Positions 1 to 8,214 of a stretch of DNA of 42,032 bases are shown here, piece by piece. This stretch comes from JAJTHY01 sp964458795. Lineage in GTDB: Bacteria; Pseudomonadota; Alphaproteobacteria; Rickettsiales; Midichloriaceae. The notes beneath the pieces were generated by a model. The model was not told the DNA's origin, did not search any database, and worked only from the letters and a program-made list of their open reading frames with translations. Each line of letters starts with the position of its first letter. The stretch's first letter is position 1. The stretch covers positions 1 to 42,032 of the forward strand of contig CAYWJW010000008.1 in the NCBI GenBank assembly GCA_964458795.1, in the 5' to 3' direction. Made by a program: the position numbers and the translations under genes.

Positions 1-898
1 GTTCGGTTTGGCTATCCTTTAAATGTCGAACTGCCGCAACTGCTGCTGCACAAACAGCTGGAGGGAGGGTAGTTGTGAAGATAAAGCCTGGAGCATAGCT
101 TCTAATTGAGTCAATTATTTCCTTGTTTCCAGATATATAGCCACCAATAACTCCATAAGCTTTAGCTAAAGTTCCTTGCACTATGTCGATCTCGTCCTCA
201 ACGCCAAGCATGTTCGCAATTCCAGCGCCTCTATCTCCATAGAGTCCTGCTGAATGGACCTCGTCTATATAGGTGAGAGCATTATATTCGCGGGCTAGTG
301 CGCATATTTCGCGAACGGGAGAGATGTCACCTAGCATGGAGTAAACAGATTCAAATATAATGATCTTTGGGCGCTCTATAGGATATAATTTCAATTTTGC
401 CTCAAGGTCGGCTAAGTCAGAATGCTTAAATATTACTTTCTCCGCACGACTGTCGCGAATTCCCTGGATCATTGAAGCATGATTCATCTCATCCGAGAAC
501 ATCACGATATCTGGAATTATCTTAGTCAAGACAGATAAAGTAGCTTGATTTGAGACATATCCAGAAGTGAATATTAAAGCTGATTCTTTGGAATGCAAGT
601 CTGCTATTTCGCGCTCAAGTTCTACAACATAACTATTAGTGCCTGAGATATTGCGTGTACCACCAGTTCCAGCTCCTGCCTTTTTGATAGCATCAATTGC
701 AGCCTGTTTAACTAGTTTATTTTGACTCATGCCCAAATAGTCATTGCTACACCAAACAGTGATATCTCTATTGTGGCGAGCACTATATGCTACAGGGGAA
801 GTCTTAGCATCGTACTGAAGTTCAGTGAAGATCCTATAACGCCCTTCCTTTTTGACCTGGTCTATCGAGTCATTAAAAATCTTTTTATAATTTATCAT
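1..898 (-). CDS. hemA: 5-aminolevulinate synthase, C-terminus cut by window edge
   Basis: Reading the minus strand from ATG at 898 gives an open frame to the window edge (about 299 codons of the usual ~400). It condenses glycine and succinyl-CoA to 5-aminolevulinate, the first step of the C4 haem pathway, using PLP in the cytoplasm. Seen: the alpha-oxoamine synthase fold signatures CSNDYLGM, GAGTGGTRNISG, then YIDEVHSAGLYG and the Schiff-base lysine in QGTLAKAYG followed by GGYISG. These match ALAS better than the related KBL or BioF enzymes, because the N-terminus (YKKIFNDSIDQVKKEGRYR) is ALAS-like. It lies 41 bp downstream of trcR on the same strand and is probably co-transcribed. It is incomplete only because the window ends. 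Haem supply fits the cbb3 oxidase and ccmE in this window. Confidence 0.93.
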   Translation of the reverse strand, partial: MINYKKIFNDSIDQVKKEGRYRIFTELQYDAKTSPVAYSARHNRDITVWCSNDYLGMSQNKLVKQAAIDAIKKAGAGTGGTRNISGTNSYVVELEREIADLHSKESALIFTSGYVSNQATLSVLTKIIPDIVMFSDEMNHASMIQGIRDSRAEKVIFKHSDLADLEAKLKLYPIERPKIIIFESVYSMLGDISPVREICALAREYNALTYIDEVHSAGLYGDRGAGIANMLGVEDEIDIVQGTLAKAYGVIGGYISGNKEIIDSIRSYAPGFIFTTTLPPAVCAAAVAAVRHLKDSQTE

Positions 899-939
899 TC
901 ACCTGGCTTCAAAAAGATGTACTACGTACGTATACTGGT

Positions 940-1530
940 TTACTTTAACTTACTATTTAGTTCAATAGTAATTAATTCTTTCCGCTTATTTTCTAGCGAT
1001 TCAGCTCTTTTCTTGGCAACCAGATAGATTTTGTCTATCTCGGATTGTGAGCAAAGACCTAGTAAAACAGGATCTTTAGGTTTTATATTATTAGAATTCC
1101 AATGCGATTTTGAACGAACTGATTCAATTGTATTCTTAGTTGTACCTATAAGTTTCACAATTTGGGCATCTGAGATTTCTGGGCAATTTTTTAAAATCCA
1201 TGCAATAGCATCTGGCTTGTCCTGTCTGCGTGCAACTGGTGTATACTTACCTTTTGTTTGCTTTGATTGGGTGTAGTTGAGCCTTGTTGCAGCTTCAGAT
1301 AATTTTAATTGTGTGCTTGGATCTTTTTCGCAACGCTCCAGCTCTTCGCGGGTTAACTGGCCAGAGACGATAGGGTCAACCCCAACTATACCTTTAGCAA
1401 CTTCGCCATCGGCGATGCCTTGAACCTCTAGTGGGTGAACTCCACAGAAATCAGCGATTTGTTCAAAGGTAAGAGAAGTGTTTTCAATTAACCATACAGC
1501 GGTAGCCTTGGGCATCAATGGAGTGTTCAT
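940..1530 (-). CDS. trcR: TrcR / DUF1013 cell-cycle transcriptional regulator
   Basis: A 196-residue protein of the alphaproteobacterial DUF1013 family, annotated as cell cycle transcriptional regulator TrcR. Seen: the hallmark N-terminus MNTPLMPKATAVWLIENTSL followed by TFEQIADFCG, a central HPLEVQGIADGEVAKGI block, and a second helix-turn-helix-like segment (PEISDAQIVKLIGTTKNTIESV, about residues 120-145). I chose ATG at 1530 rather than the in-frame GTG at 1548, because family members start at this methionine and AGGA lies 9 nt upstream. Known for the family: binds DNA in a cell-cycle context in Rhizobiales/Rhodobacterales; its role in Rickettsiales is not established. hemA follows on the same strand. 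Confidence 0.9.
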   Translation of the reverse strand: MNTPLMPKATAVWLIENTSLTFEQIADFCGVHPLEVQGIADGEVAKGIVGVDPIVSGQLTREELERCEKDPSTQLKLSEAATRLNYTQSKQTKGKYTPVARRQDKPDAIAWILKNCPEISDAQIVKLIGTTKNTIESVRSKSHWNSNNIKPKDPVLLGLCSQSEIDKIYLVAKKRAESLENKRKELITIELNSKLK

Positions 1531-1631
1531 ATCAAATAATCCTATCACATATGTTTGGAATTTCAGAAGAATTAATTACTATTTACATGTGTTTGAGCTG
1601 AATGTCAATTGCCTTCGGTGTTAGAGAGTAT

Positions 1632-1696
1632 AAAAATATTTTGCCTTGGGACTTCCATTGACCTTTTTTGCGGAGTATACTAATAAATATAAGATC
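1632..1696 (-). repeat. Intergenic repeat 3' module, copy A
   Basis: Read on the minus strand this stretch runs CTTATATTTATTAGTATAC, then a CAAAAAAGG stretch, then CAATGGAAGTCCC, ending GCAAAATATTTTTA. The same order of blocks recurs at 6931-6998, 13043-13111, 17481-17552, 26237-26309 and 34031-34102. It lies in the 255-bp divergent gap between trcR and the DsbD-like gene. On its upstream side (1722-1762) is a decayed palindrome beginning TGTCATACCGG and ending GATGATGACA. Confidence 0.8.
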
Positions 1697-1785
1697 AGAA
1701 AAGTGTGCTTAAGATCCTAAAATTGTCATACCGGAGAGTAGTGGGTCGAGCCAGATGATGACATGTAGTGTAGAGAATCAGGATA

Positions 1786-2556
1786 ATGTGTGAATGCGAA
1801 CAAGCCCAGAGTGCGCTAAGCATGCAATATAATGGACTATTTGATTTCCTAGCCTTAGGAGAGTGGAATATTGTTTTTATCCTATTTATTACGGGATTCT
1901 TAGGGAGCTTCACACATTGTATAGGTATGTGCGGCCCTTTCGCCTTATCCATATCCGAGATGCGCTTGATGAGCCTAAGCCCGGCAAAGCTCACCCAAAG
2001 CCAAAAGATGATGGCGCTTTTTGCAACGCCATACTACCTTGGTAAGGCTATAACATATACCTTATTGGGTAGTATATTTTTTCTGGCATCAGCGATGCTT
2101 AAGAATGTGCCGATGATCAACTATTTGGCTTTTATATTACTAGTACTAGTTGTATTAGCCTTTGTTCTAATGGGAATTAACAATGCGGTGAGTTTTGGAG
2201 GAAAGCCACCGATTAAGTTCAAATGGCTTATTAAGCTGGTAGAGCATTATATTAAGACTATAGGAAGTCAGTTTGGCATTAAAGGTCTTATAACTGGCAT
2301 GATCTTAGGACTTATACCTTGCGGGTTAGTGATTGCTTCTATAACGCAGGCTGCAAGTTATGCGCAAAACCTTTGGGTAATGGGGGTTGCAGTTTTTATG
2401 TTTGGTATTGCTACAATTCCTGGGTTGTTTCTTGTAGCATTTTTTGGTGGAGTAGTGCTAAGTTCTGCTTCTAAAAAGATTTTCAAAATACTCTATGCAG
2501 TAGTTATGTTTTATAACGCTTTTGTATTGTTAATATACGCGTTGAAACTAGTATAG
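1786..2556 (+). CDS. DsbD_2/UreH-like membrane protein (cytochrome c biogenesis transmembrane family), upstream of cbb3 oxidase
   Basis: A 256-residue polytopic protein with about six transmembrane segments. Seen: the motif FTHCIGMCGPFALS in the first helix region, typical of the DsbD_2 (PF13386) / 'sulfite exporter TauE/SafE' group, and a second-half GLIPCGLV motif in the position equivalent to the DsbD second cysteine region. Such proteins sit next to cbb3 oxidase genes in many proteobacteria and are thought to act in metal or thiol handling during oxidase assembly; this link is inference from context (43 bp before ccoN, same strand). The start is uncertain: ATG at 1786 has AGGA only 2 nt upstream, and ATG at 1822 also fits and would remove a cysteine-containing 12-residue leader. 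Substrate unknown. Confidence 0.75.
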   Translation: MCECEQAQSALSMQYNGLFDFLALGEWNIVFILFITGFLGSFTHCIGMCGPFALSISEMRLMSLSPAKLTQSQKMMALFATPYYLGKAITYTLLGSIFFLASAMLKNVPMINYLAFILLVLVVLAFVLMGINNAVSFGGKPPIKFKWLIKLVEHYIKTIGSQFGIKGLITGMILGLIPCGLVIASITQAASYAQNLWVMGVAVFMFGIATIPGLFLVAFFGGVVLSSASKKIFKILYAVVMFYNAFVLLIYALKLV

Positions 2557-2598
2557 TTATGTGCTAGCTTGAGTCTGCAATTTAGTTTTTTGGTAAAG

Positions 2599-4047
2599 AT
2601 GGTAGCTGTAACTCAGTCAGTAAAATACAATTATGACATTGTAAAACTTTATGTTTTAGCATCATTGTTCTGGGGATTTGTGGGGATGCTATTTGGCCTA
2701 ATTCTTGCAATTCAACTAACTTACCCAGAATTTGCATTTGACACTGCATGGTCGACATTTGGCCGTTTACGACCAATACATACTAATGGAGTTATATTTG
2801 CCTTTGGTGGAAATGTTCTTTTTGGCACTTCAGCGTACGTTGTGCAAAGAACTTGCGGGGCTAGGCTGTTTGGAAGTATGGCCTTTCAGAAATTCATATT
2901 TTGGGGTTACCAAACTTTTTTAGTGCTAGCCTTATATGGATATTCACAGGGTATAACTCAAAGTCGTGAGTATGCTGAAGGACAATGGTACGCCAATTGG
3001 TTGTTGGCAGTGATTTGGCTTTCATATCTTTATGTATATATGCAAACTATCATCAGGCGTACCGAGCCACACATATATGTAGCTAATTGGTTCTACCTTG
3101 CTTTTTTAGTGGTAGTTGCAATTTTATATGTTGGCAACAATATATCCATACCGATCTCTTGGACCACTAGTGTATTTGTGTTTTCTGGTGTACAATCAGC
3201 GATGATTCAATGGTGGTATGGGCATAATGCTGTTGGATTTTTCTTAACTGCTGGTTTCTTAGGAATAGTTTATTATTTTGTACCAAAGCGAGCTAACAGG
3301 CCAGTATACTCATATCGTTTATCTATCTTACATTTTTGGGGATTGGTGTTTCTGTATATCTGGGCTGGTGCGCACCACTTGCATTACACTGCGCTTCCAG
3401 ATTGGACTCAAACCCTTGGGATGACTATGTCGCTTATGCTTTGGGTGCCTTCATGGGGGGGTATGGTCAATGGTATAATGACCTTGTCAGGTGCTTGGCA
3501 TAAACTGCGGGATGATCCGGTGTTACGCTTTATGGTACTAGCCTTGGCCTTTTATGGAATGGCTACATTTGAAGGACCGATGATGGCAATTAAATCAGTA
3601 AATGCGCTTAGCCATTATACAGAATGGACGATTAGCCATGTGCATTCTGGTACTTTGGGTTGGGTTGGCTTCATCAGCTTTGGTGCACTTTATTATTTGA
3701 TTCCAAAATTATGGGGTAAAGAGGAAATGTATTCGCTCAAGCTTGTGAACTTGCACTTATGGCTTGCCTGCATTGGTATAGTTCTTTACATAACTTCCAT
3801 GTGGGCTGCAGGGCTTATGCAAGGGTTGATGTGGCGTAGTTACGATGATCTTGGTTTTCTTCAGTATTCATTCGTAGAGATTGTAAGTGCGCTTCACCCA
3901 CTTTATGCAATTAGGGCTATAGGTGGTGCCTTCTATTTGTCCGGTATGGTAATTATGCTTTATAACACTTATAAAACCATAGGGTTGCCATTTGCTATTG
4001 AGGTTGAACCAGTAGAGGCAAGTGTACCACAGACTGAAGGAATTTAA
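2599..4047 (+). CDS. ccoN: cbb3-type cytochrome c oxidase subunit I
   Basis: Catalytic subunit of the high-affinity terminal oxidase, reducing O2 to water at a haem b3-CuB centre in the inner membrane. Seen: about 12 transmembrane helices; RPIHTNG (low-spin haem b histidine), WWYGHNAVGFFL (CuB histidine and the helix carrying the cross-linked tyrosine in this type), AGAHHLHYTALPDW (two further CuB histidines) and HVHSGTLGWVGF (haem axial histidines). The 482-residue form from ATG 2599 matches the family; a TTG at 2569 would add ten residues. ccoO follows after 9 bp with its own Shine-Dalgarno. No ccoG, ccoH, ccoI or ccoS is in the window, so assembly factors must be elsewhere. Confidence 0.95.
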   Translation: MVAVTQSVKYNYDIVKLYVLASLFWGFVGMLFGLILAIQLTYPEFAFDTAWSTFGRLRPIHTNGVIFAFGGNVLFGTSAYVVQRTCGARLFGSMAFQKFIFWGYQTFLVLALYGYSQGITQSREYAEGQWYANWLLAVIWLSYLYVYMQTIIRRTEPHIYVANWFYLAFLVVVAILYVGNNISIPISWTTSVFVFSGVQSAMIQWWYGHNAVGFFLTAGFLGIVYYFVPKRANRPVYSYRLSILHFWGLVFLYIWAGAHHLHYTALPDWTQTLGMTMSLMLWVPSWGGMVNGIMTLSGAWHKLRDDPVLRFMVLALAFYGMATFEGPMMAIKSVNALSHYTEWTISHVHSGTLGWVGFISFGALYYLIPKLWGKEEMYSLKLVNLHLWLACIGIVLYITSMWAAGLMQGLMWRSYDDLGFLQYSFVEIVSALHPLYAIRAIGGAFYLSGMVIMLYNTYKTIGLPFAIEVEPVEASVPQTEGI

Positions 4048-4056
4048 GGAGCTAAG

Positions 4057-4785
4057 ATGTTTGAAAATCATTCTAAAATTGAGAAGAATTTATTTCTGTT
4101 GCTTGTTTTAATGATACTCGTCTCGTCTATTGGTGCGATCGTTGAGATCTTTCCATTATTTATTAAGGAAGTTTCGATTGAGAAGGTAGATGGGATGCGT
4201 AACCACACACCGCTTGAACTTGCAGGTATGGAAATATATAAGCGTGAAGGGTGTTATGGTTGTCATAGTCAGCAGATTAGAGCTCTGCGTGATGAAGTGG
4301 AACGCTATGGACACTATTCCTTAGCTGCAGAGAGTATGTATGACCATCCATTCTTATGGGGATCAAAGCGTACTGGACCAGATATTGCACGCGTAGGCGG
4401 TAAATATTCAGATGATTGGCATGCTCAGCACCTGATAGCACCGCGGTCCTTAGTGCCAGAATCAATTATGCCGAACTACAAGTTCTTGGCACATACCACT
4501 CTGGATCTTTCGGATATGCATAACAGACTTGTAATTTTACAGTTATTGGGTGTACCTTATAGTGATGAAGATATAGCAAAATTTGAGGAAGATATAAAAG
4601 TTCAGTTAGGATTAATTACAGATCAGGCCAAAATCGATAGCTTCTTGAAGCGTTATCCTAAAACTTTTATACGCAAGTTTTACGCTAAATCATCTGATAT
4701 AACAGAGATGGATGCGATGATAGGTTACCTACAAGCTCTAGGTAATAAAGTCGATTTAAAAACTAATCGTGGTAGGGATTGGTAA
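4057..4785 (+). CDS. ccoO: cbb3-type cytochrome c oxidase subunit II (monohaem)
   Basis: Membrane-anchored monohaem cytochrome c that passes electrons to CcoN. Seen: an uncleaved N-terminal membrane helix (residues ~10-36), the haem-binding CYGCH at 66-70, and downstream WGSKRTGPDIARVGGKYSDDWH and SIMPNYKFL, the latter carrying the likely methionine ligand. 242 residues is the family's usual size. AAGGAG lies 6 nt before the ATG at 4057, giving one of the clearest ribosome sites in the cluster. It ends 2 bp before ccoQ. Confidence 0.96.
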   Translation: MFENHSKIEKNLFLLLVLMILVSSIGAIVEIFPLFIKEVSIEKVDGMRNHTPLELAGMEIYKREGCYGCHSQQIRALRDEVERYGHYSLAAESMYDHPFLWGSKRTGPDIARVGGKYSDDWHAQHLIAPRSLVPESIMPNYKFLAHTTLDLSDMHNRLVILQLLGVPYSDEDIAKFEEDIKVQLGLITDQAKIDSFLKRYPKTFIRKFYAKSSDITEMDAMIGYLQALGNKVDLKTNRGRDW

Positions 4786-4787
4786 TT

Positions 4788-4976
4788 ATGATGTATGTAA
4801 AAATATTAACATTAGTATTATTATTTACCGCCAGCATTTTCCTATTGTACTGGGTGTTTCGTCCTGGAACAAAGGAGAAGTACACAAAATTTAGTGAAAT
4901 CCCTTTTAAACGGGAGATGAAGGATGTTTCTAACCACAAAGTCAAAAAGGGTAAGAACAGTGAAAAACCAAAATAA
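4788..4976 (+). CDS. ccoQ: cbb3-type oxidase small subunit CcoQ/FixQ
   Basis: A 62-residue single-helix protein between ccoO and ccoP. Seen: one N-terminal hydrophobic helix (VKILTLVLLFTASIFLLYWV), then FRPGTKEKYTKFSEIPF, the conserved post-helix stretch of FixQ/CcoQ. Known role: stabilises the CcoP association with the CcoNO core. ATG at 4788 is preferred (TAGGGA about 11 nt upstream); ATG at 4791 is equally possible. The tail is lysine-rich and its 3' end overlaps ccoP in another frame. Confidence 0.9.
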   Translation: MMYVKILTLVLLFTASIFLLYWVFRPGTKEKYTKFSEIPFKREMKDVSNHKVKKGKNSEKPK

Positions 4977-5829
4977 AAAAGAACAAGATACAAATAATTC
5001 GGTGAAGGAGCCAAAAACTACTGGTCATGAGTGGGATGGAATTACGGAATATGATAACCCTGATCCATTTTGGCTTAGAGTTATGTTTTATGTAGTTCTT
5101 TTCTTTTGCCTTGGATATTGGATTTTATACCCATCATTCCCTGGTCAACGTAATGAAGGAGCTTTAAATTGGTCTGAATATAAGGAAACTGAAGAGAGTT
5201 TAAAGGATATACATGAGATAAAGCTTCAGCATCTGGAGGAATTTGATAAAGCTAGCTTTGATGAAATTCTAAAGAATCCAAAATTGTTAAATTTTGCAAT
5301 TGCAGGTGGTCGTTCTGCCTTTAATAATAACTGTGCAGTATGTCATGGGATTGGTGGTGGCGGTCAACGCGGATACCCAAACCTAGCTGCTGGAATGTGG
5401 CTATGGGGTGGTAAACCTGAGGATATTTATACCACAATTAAACATGGTATTCGTTCGCCTGATGATGAAACCAGGCAATCGCAAATGGCTGCTTTTGGTA
5501 AGGATAGGATTTTAACGAATCCGCAAATTGAATTATTAGTAGATTTTGTAATAGGGTTACATAATGGAATAAAAGGTTCTGCTGAAGCTAATAAACTTTT
5601 TCAAGAGAACTGTGCATCCTGCCATGGAGCAAATGGAGAAGGTGGTCGAGAATTTGGTGCACCTAGGTTAAATTCCCCAATTTGGCTGTATGGTGGTGAT
5701 AGAGAAACAGTGCACGACGTAATATACAACGGTAGAAGTGGCGTTATGCCAGAGTGGCATACTCGTCTTGACGATTCAACTATAAGGCAATTGGTTATAT
5801 ATGTTCATCAACTTGGTGGTGGAGAATAG
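4924..5829 (+). CDS. ccoP: cbb3-type cytochrome c oxidase subunit III (dihaem)
   Basis: Dihaem c-type cytochrome that accepts electrons for the oxidase. Seen: TTGHEWDGITEYDNPDPFW, the CcoP N-terminal signature, then one membrane helix (about residues 50-70) and two haem sites, CAVCH at 137-141 and CASCH at 230-234. It overlaps ccoQ. Two starts fit: ATG at 4924 with GGGAG 7 nt upstream (used here), or GTG at 4960 with AGGG 8 nt upstream, which cuts the overlap from 53 to 17 bp and removes a basic leader of 12 residues. pdhA follows after 13 bp. Confidence 0.95.
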   Translation: MFLTTKSKRVRTVKNQNKKEQDTNNSVKEPKTTGHEWDGITEYDNPDPFWLRVMFYVVLFFCLGYWILYPSFPGQRNEGALNWSEYKETEESLKDIHEIKLQHLEEFDKASFDEILKNPKLLNFAIAGGRSAFNNNCAVCHGIGGGGQRGYPNLAAGMWLWGGKPEDIYTTIKHGIRSPDDETRQSQMAAFGKDRILTNPQIELLVDFVIGLHNGIKGSAEANKLFQENCASCHGANGEGGREFGAPRLNSPIWLYGGDRETVHDVIYNGRSGVMPEWHTRLDDSTIRQLVIYVHQLGGGE

Positions 5830-5842
5830 GTGAGGGAGATTT

Positions 5843-6832
5843 ATGGTAACTAAACTTAAGAAACAGGACTACAGCAAAGATAAAAAATTTTTACTGAAGG
5901 CCTATGAAGAAATGCTACTGATTAGGCGCTTTGAAGAGAAGGCAGGTCAGCTTTATGGTATGGGACAAATAGGGGGTTTTTGCCATTTATATATTGGTCA
6001 AGAAGCGGTAGCCGTAGGAGTCCAGGCTGCACTTTCACCAAACGATTCAGTGATTACAAGTTATCGTGACCATGGCCAAATGCTTGCAACTGGTAGCGAT
6101 CCCAAACAAGTGATGGCTGAACTTTTAGGTAGGGAATCTGGATGTTCTAAAGGAAAAGGTGGTTCTATGCATATGTTTGATTTGCCGAAAGGCTTCTATG
6201 GTGGACACGGTATTGTTGCGGCACAAGTTCCGATAGGAACTGGTATTGCATTTGCATATAAGTATCGTAAAGAAAATAACTTATGCGTCACCTACTTTGG
6301 TGATGGTGCTGCCAATCAGGGGCAAGTTTACGAAGCGTTTAATATGGCTAAACTTTGGAACCTACCAGTGCTTTATATTGTAGAAAATAATCAATATGCA
6401 ATGGGGACATCAGTAGATAGATCCACAAGTGAAACTGAACTTTATAAACGTGGTACTTCCTTAAACATACCAGGTAAAAAGGTTGATGGAATGAACTTTC
6501 TAGCAGTATATGAAAGTGCCTTAGAAGCAGTGAATTATGTTAAATCTGGCAAAGGACCTATGCTACTTGAAATGGAAACTTATCGCTATCGTGGACATTC
6601 TATGTCTGATCCAGCCAAGTATCGTTCAAAAGAAGAAGTTGAGAAATACAAAAAGGAATTTGACCCTATAGATGGATTGCAGGAGTATTTGCTAGAGAAC
6701 AAGTTATCAACAATCGCTGCCCTTGAAGAGATAGATAAAAGAGTAATAGCGAAAGTTGGGGAAGCCATAACTTTCGCACAAAACAGTCCAGAACCAGATG
6801 AAAGTGAGCTTTATACTGATGTATATGCTTAA
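5843..6832 (+). CDS. pdhA: Pyruvate dehydrogenase E1 component, alpha subunit
   Basis: Alpha chain of the thiamine-diphosphate-dependent decarboxylase of the pyruvate dehydrogenase complex (pyruvate to acetyl-CoA). Seen: RFEEKAGQLYGMGQIGGFCH, the KGKGGSMHMF loop, and the ThDP motif opening GDGAANQG at 153-160 and closing ENN at 181-183; the regulatory-loop-like YRYRGHSMSDP is present. 329 residues is standard for the Gram-negative alpha2beta2 type. GAGGGAG lies 6 nt before the ATG. It directly follows ccoP, probably in one transcript. Its partner pdhB is about 5 kb away at 12032, a split arrangement also known from Anaplasmataceae. Confidence 0.96.
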   Translation: MVTKLKKQDYSKDKKFLLKAYEEMLLIRRFEEKAGQLYGMGQIGGFCHLYIGQEAVAVGVQAALSPNDSVITSYRDHGQMLATGSDPKQVMAELLGRESGCSKGKGGSMHMFDLPKGFYGGHGIVAAQVPIGTGIAFAYKYRKENNLCVTYFGDGAANQGQVYEAFNMAKLWNLPVLYIVENNQYAMGTSVDRSTSETELYKRGTSLNIPGKKVDGMNFLAVYESALEAVNYVKSGKGPMLLEMETYRYRGHSMSDPAKYRSKEEVEKYKKEFDPIDGLQEYLLENKLSTIAALEEIDKRVIAKVGEAITFAQNSPEPDESELYTDVYA

Positions 6833-6930
6833 GTTGCTCTCACACCCGTGTCATTCTTGCCTGTCAGGCCGAAGTCTTTGGTAAAGGATGAGAGAACAGT
6901 AGGCGACACGAGAATCCCTTTAAACAATGG

Positions 6931-7204
6931 TAAAATATTTTTGTCAAGGGCTTCCGCTGATAAAAAATATCAAGTACAATGGTAAATGTAAGATAAGAAA
7001 AATCTGCTCATAATGTTATAGCTAAGACGGTATAAAATTGGTATGGAAACCAAGCATTTTGTCACTCCGGACTTGATCCGGAGTCCATATTAAGGCTTTT
7101 CCCTAGAGCCTCAAGGATTTTTAAAAAGTACGTCTTGGAATTGGTATAACACGCTCAAAGCCTGAAAAACCTCTGCTTCCACCTATTAAAACAGGTAAAA
7201 AAAT
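6931..7204 (-). repeat. Modular intergenic repeat, full copy (copy B)
   Basis: Fills most of the 461-bp gap between pdhA and ilvE. Read on the minus strand it has three parts. The 5' module (7204 to ~7085) opens with ACCTGTTTTAATAGGT and ends AAGCCTTAATATGGA. The palindrome at 7064-7084 has 8-bp arms ACTCCGGA and TCCGGAGT around loop CTTGA. The 3' module (6998-6931) is related to copies A and C-F but the most diverged. The same order is seen at 15912-17552, where an IS splits the palindrome. No ORF or RNA gene is visible; 6833-6930 shows nothing I can name. Confidence 0.75.
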
Positions 7205-7231
7205 AGCAAGTAAAAATATCTTAATAGGGAC

Positions 7232-7260
7232 TTACTTCCACAGCTATTTTTAAGTATAAT
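7232..7260 (+). promoter_or_regulatory. Candidate sigma-70 promoter for ilvE
   Basis: A perfect -10 hexamer TATAAT at 7255-7260, 17 bp after a weak -35 (TTACTT at 7232-7237), 33 bp before the ilvE start. The -35 match is poor, so the call rests mainly on the -10 and position. Confidence 0.45.
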
Positions 7261-7293
7261 AACTATTAACAAATATAAAGTGAGGAAAATTAT

Positions 7294-8214
7294 ATGAACA
7301 AAAAAGATATGATAGATACAAAAGAATTAAGCAATAACTCCACTATACCATTTGATAAACGCTGGGGTAAAATATGGTTTAATGGCAAACTTATTGAGTG
7401 GGATGAGGCCAATATCCCTATATTATCTCATGCTCTTAGCTATGGCAGCTCGGTATTTGAAGGTGTGCGCATCTACAACGGACGCGCATTTAAACTTACT
7501 GAACATCTTGAACGCCTGCAAAATTCTGCAAAAACTTTAGGTTTGAACTTAGAATACACAGTAGATGAAATGATTAATGCTACTAATCAGCTGATTAGTC
7601 TTAATAACTTGAATTCAGGATATATCCGCCCACTTGCCTGGAGAGGTGCAGAAACAATGCTGATAAGCGGCGATGTGTGTAAAACTAACTTAGCAATTGC
7701 AGCTTGTAAAACCTTTGATCAAGCTCGTAATGAAGCTCGCATAAAAGGAGTGGATCTTTGTATAAGTGATTGGAGAAAGCCAGCTCCAGATACATCACCA
7801 TATTTTGCTAAAGCTTCCTGCATTTATACTGTAGCTACTATCATAAAAAATGAAGCGACTGCAAAAGGGTTTGATGATGCAATAATATTGGATGGAGCAG
7901 GATATATAACTGAAAGCTCTACTTCTAATTTCTTTGCAGTATTTGGTAATGAATTGCATACTCCAGTGGCCGATTGTTTCTTAAATGGCATTACACGTCA
8001 AACTGTGATAGAACTTGCAAAGGCAAATGACATAATTGTGGTTGAGCGGAAAATTAAACCTGAGGAGTTAAAAAATGCTGATGCTGCATTCCTTACAGGA
8101 ACTGCAATCGAAATTATGCCAATTGCATCAATAGATGGTTATAACTTTAATGTTCAGGATGCGCTTGTGAATAAAATTGGAAATCTATATCATGCCTTGG
8201 CAATTGGGGAATAG
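7294..8214 (+). CDS. ilvE: Branched-chain amino acid aminotransferase (class IV)
   Basis: PLP enzyme that exchanges the amino group between branched-chain amino acids and 2-oxoglutarate. Seen: fold-type IV signatures HALSYGSSVFEGVR, SGYIRPLAWRG, the Schiff-base lysine in FAKASCIYT (Lys173) and ITESSTSNFF. D-amino-acid transaminase and aminodeoxychorismate lyase share this fold, but the length (306) and the RIYNG and IRPL context favour IlvE. GAGG lies 7 nt upstream of the ATG. No other branched-chain synthesis gene is nearby, so a catabolic or salvage role is likely (inference). Its stop codon abuts the first possible lptD start. Confidence 0.88.
   Translation: MNKKDMIDTKELSNNSTIPFDKRWGKIWFNGKLIEWDEANIPILSHALSYGSSVFEGVRIYNGRAFKLTEHLERLQNSAKTLGLNLEYTVDEMINATNQLISLNNLNSGYIRPLAWRGAETMLISGDVCKTNLAIAACKTFDQARNEARIKGVDLCISDWRKPAPDTSPYFAKASCIYTVATIIKNEATAKGFDDAIILDGAGYITESSTSNFFAVFGNELHTPVADCFLNGITRQTVIELAKANDIIVVERKIKPEELKNADAAFLTGTAIEIMPIASIDGYNFNVQDALVNKIGNLYHALAIGE

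Noticed and set aside
1531..1548. GTG start of trcR six codons upstream
   Set aside because: The family begins at the ATG at 1530, which also has the better-spaced ribosome site.
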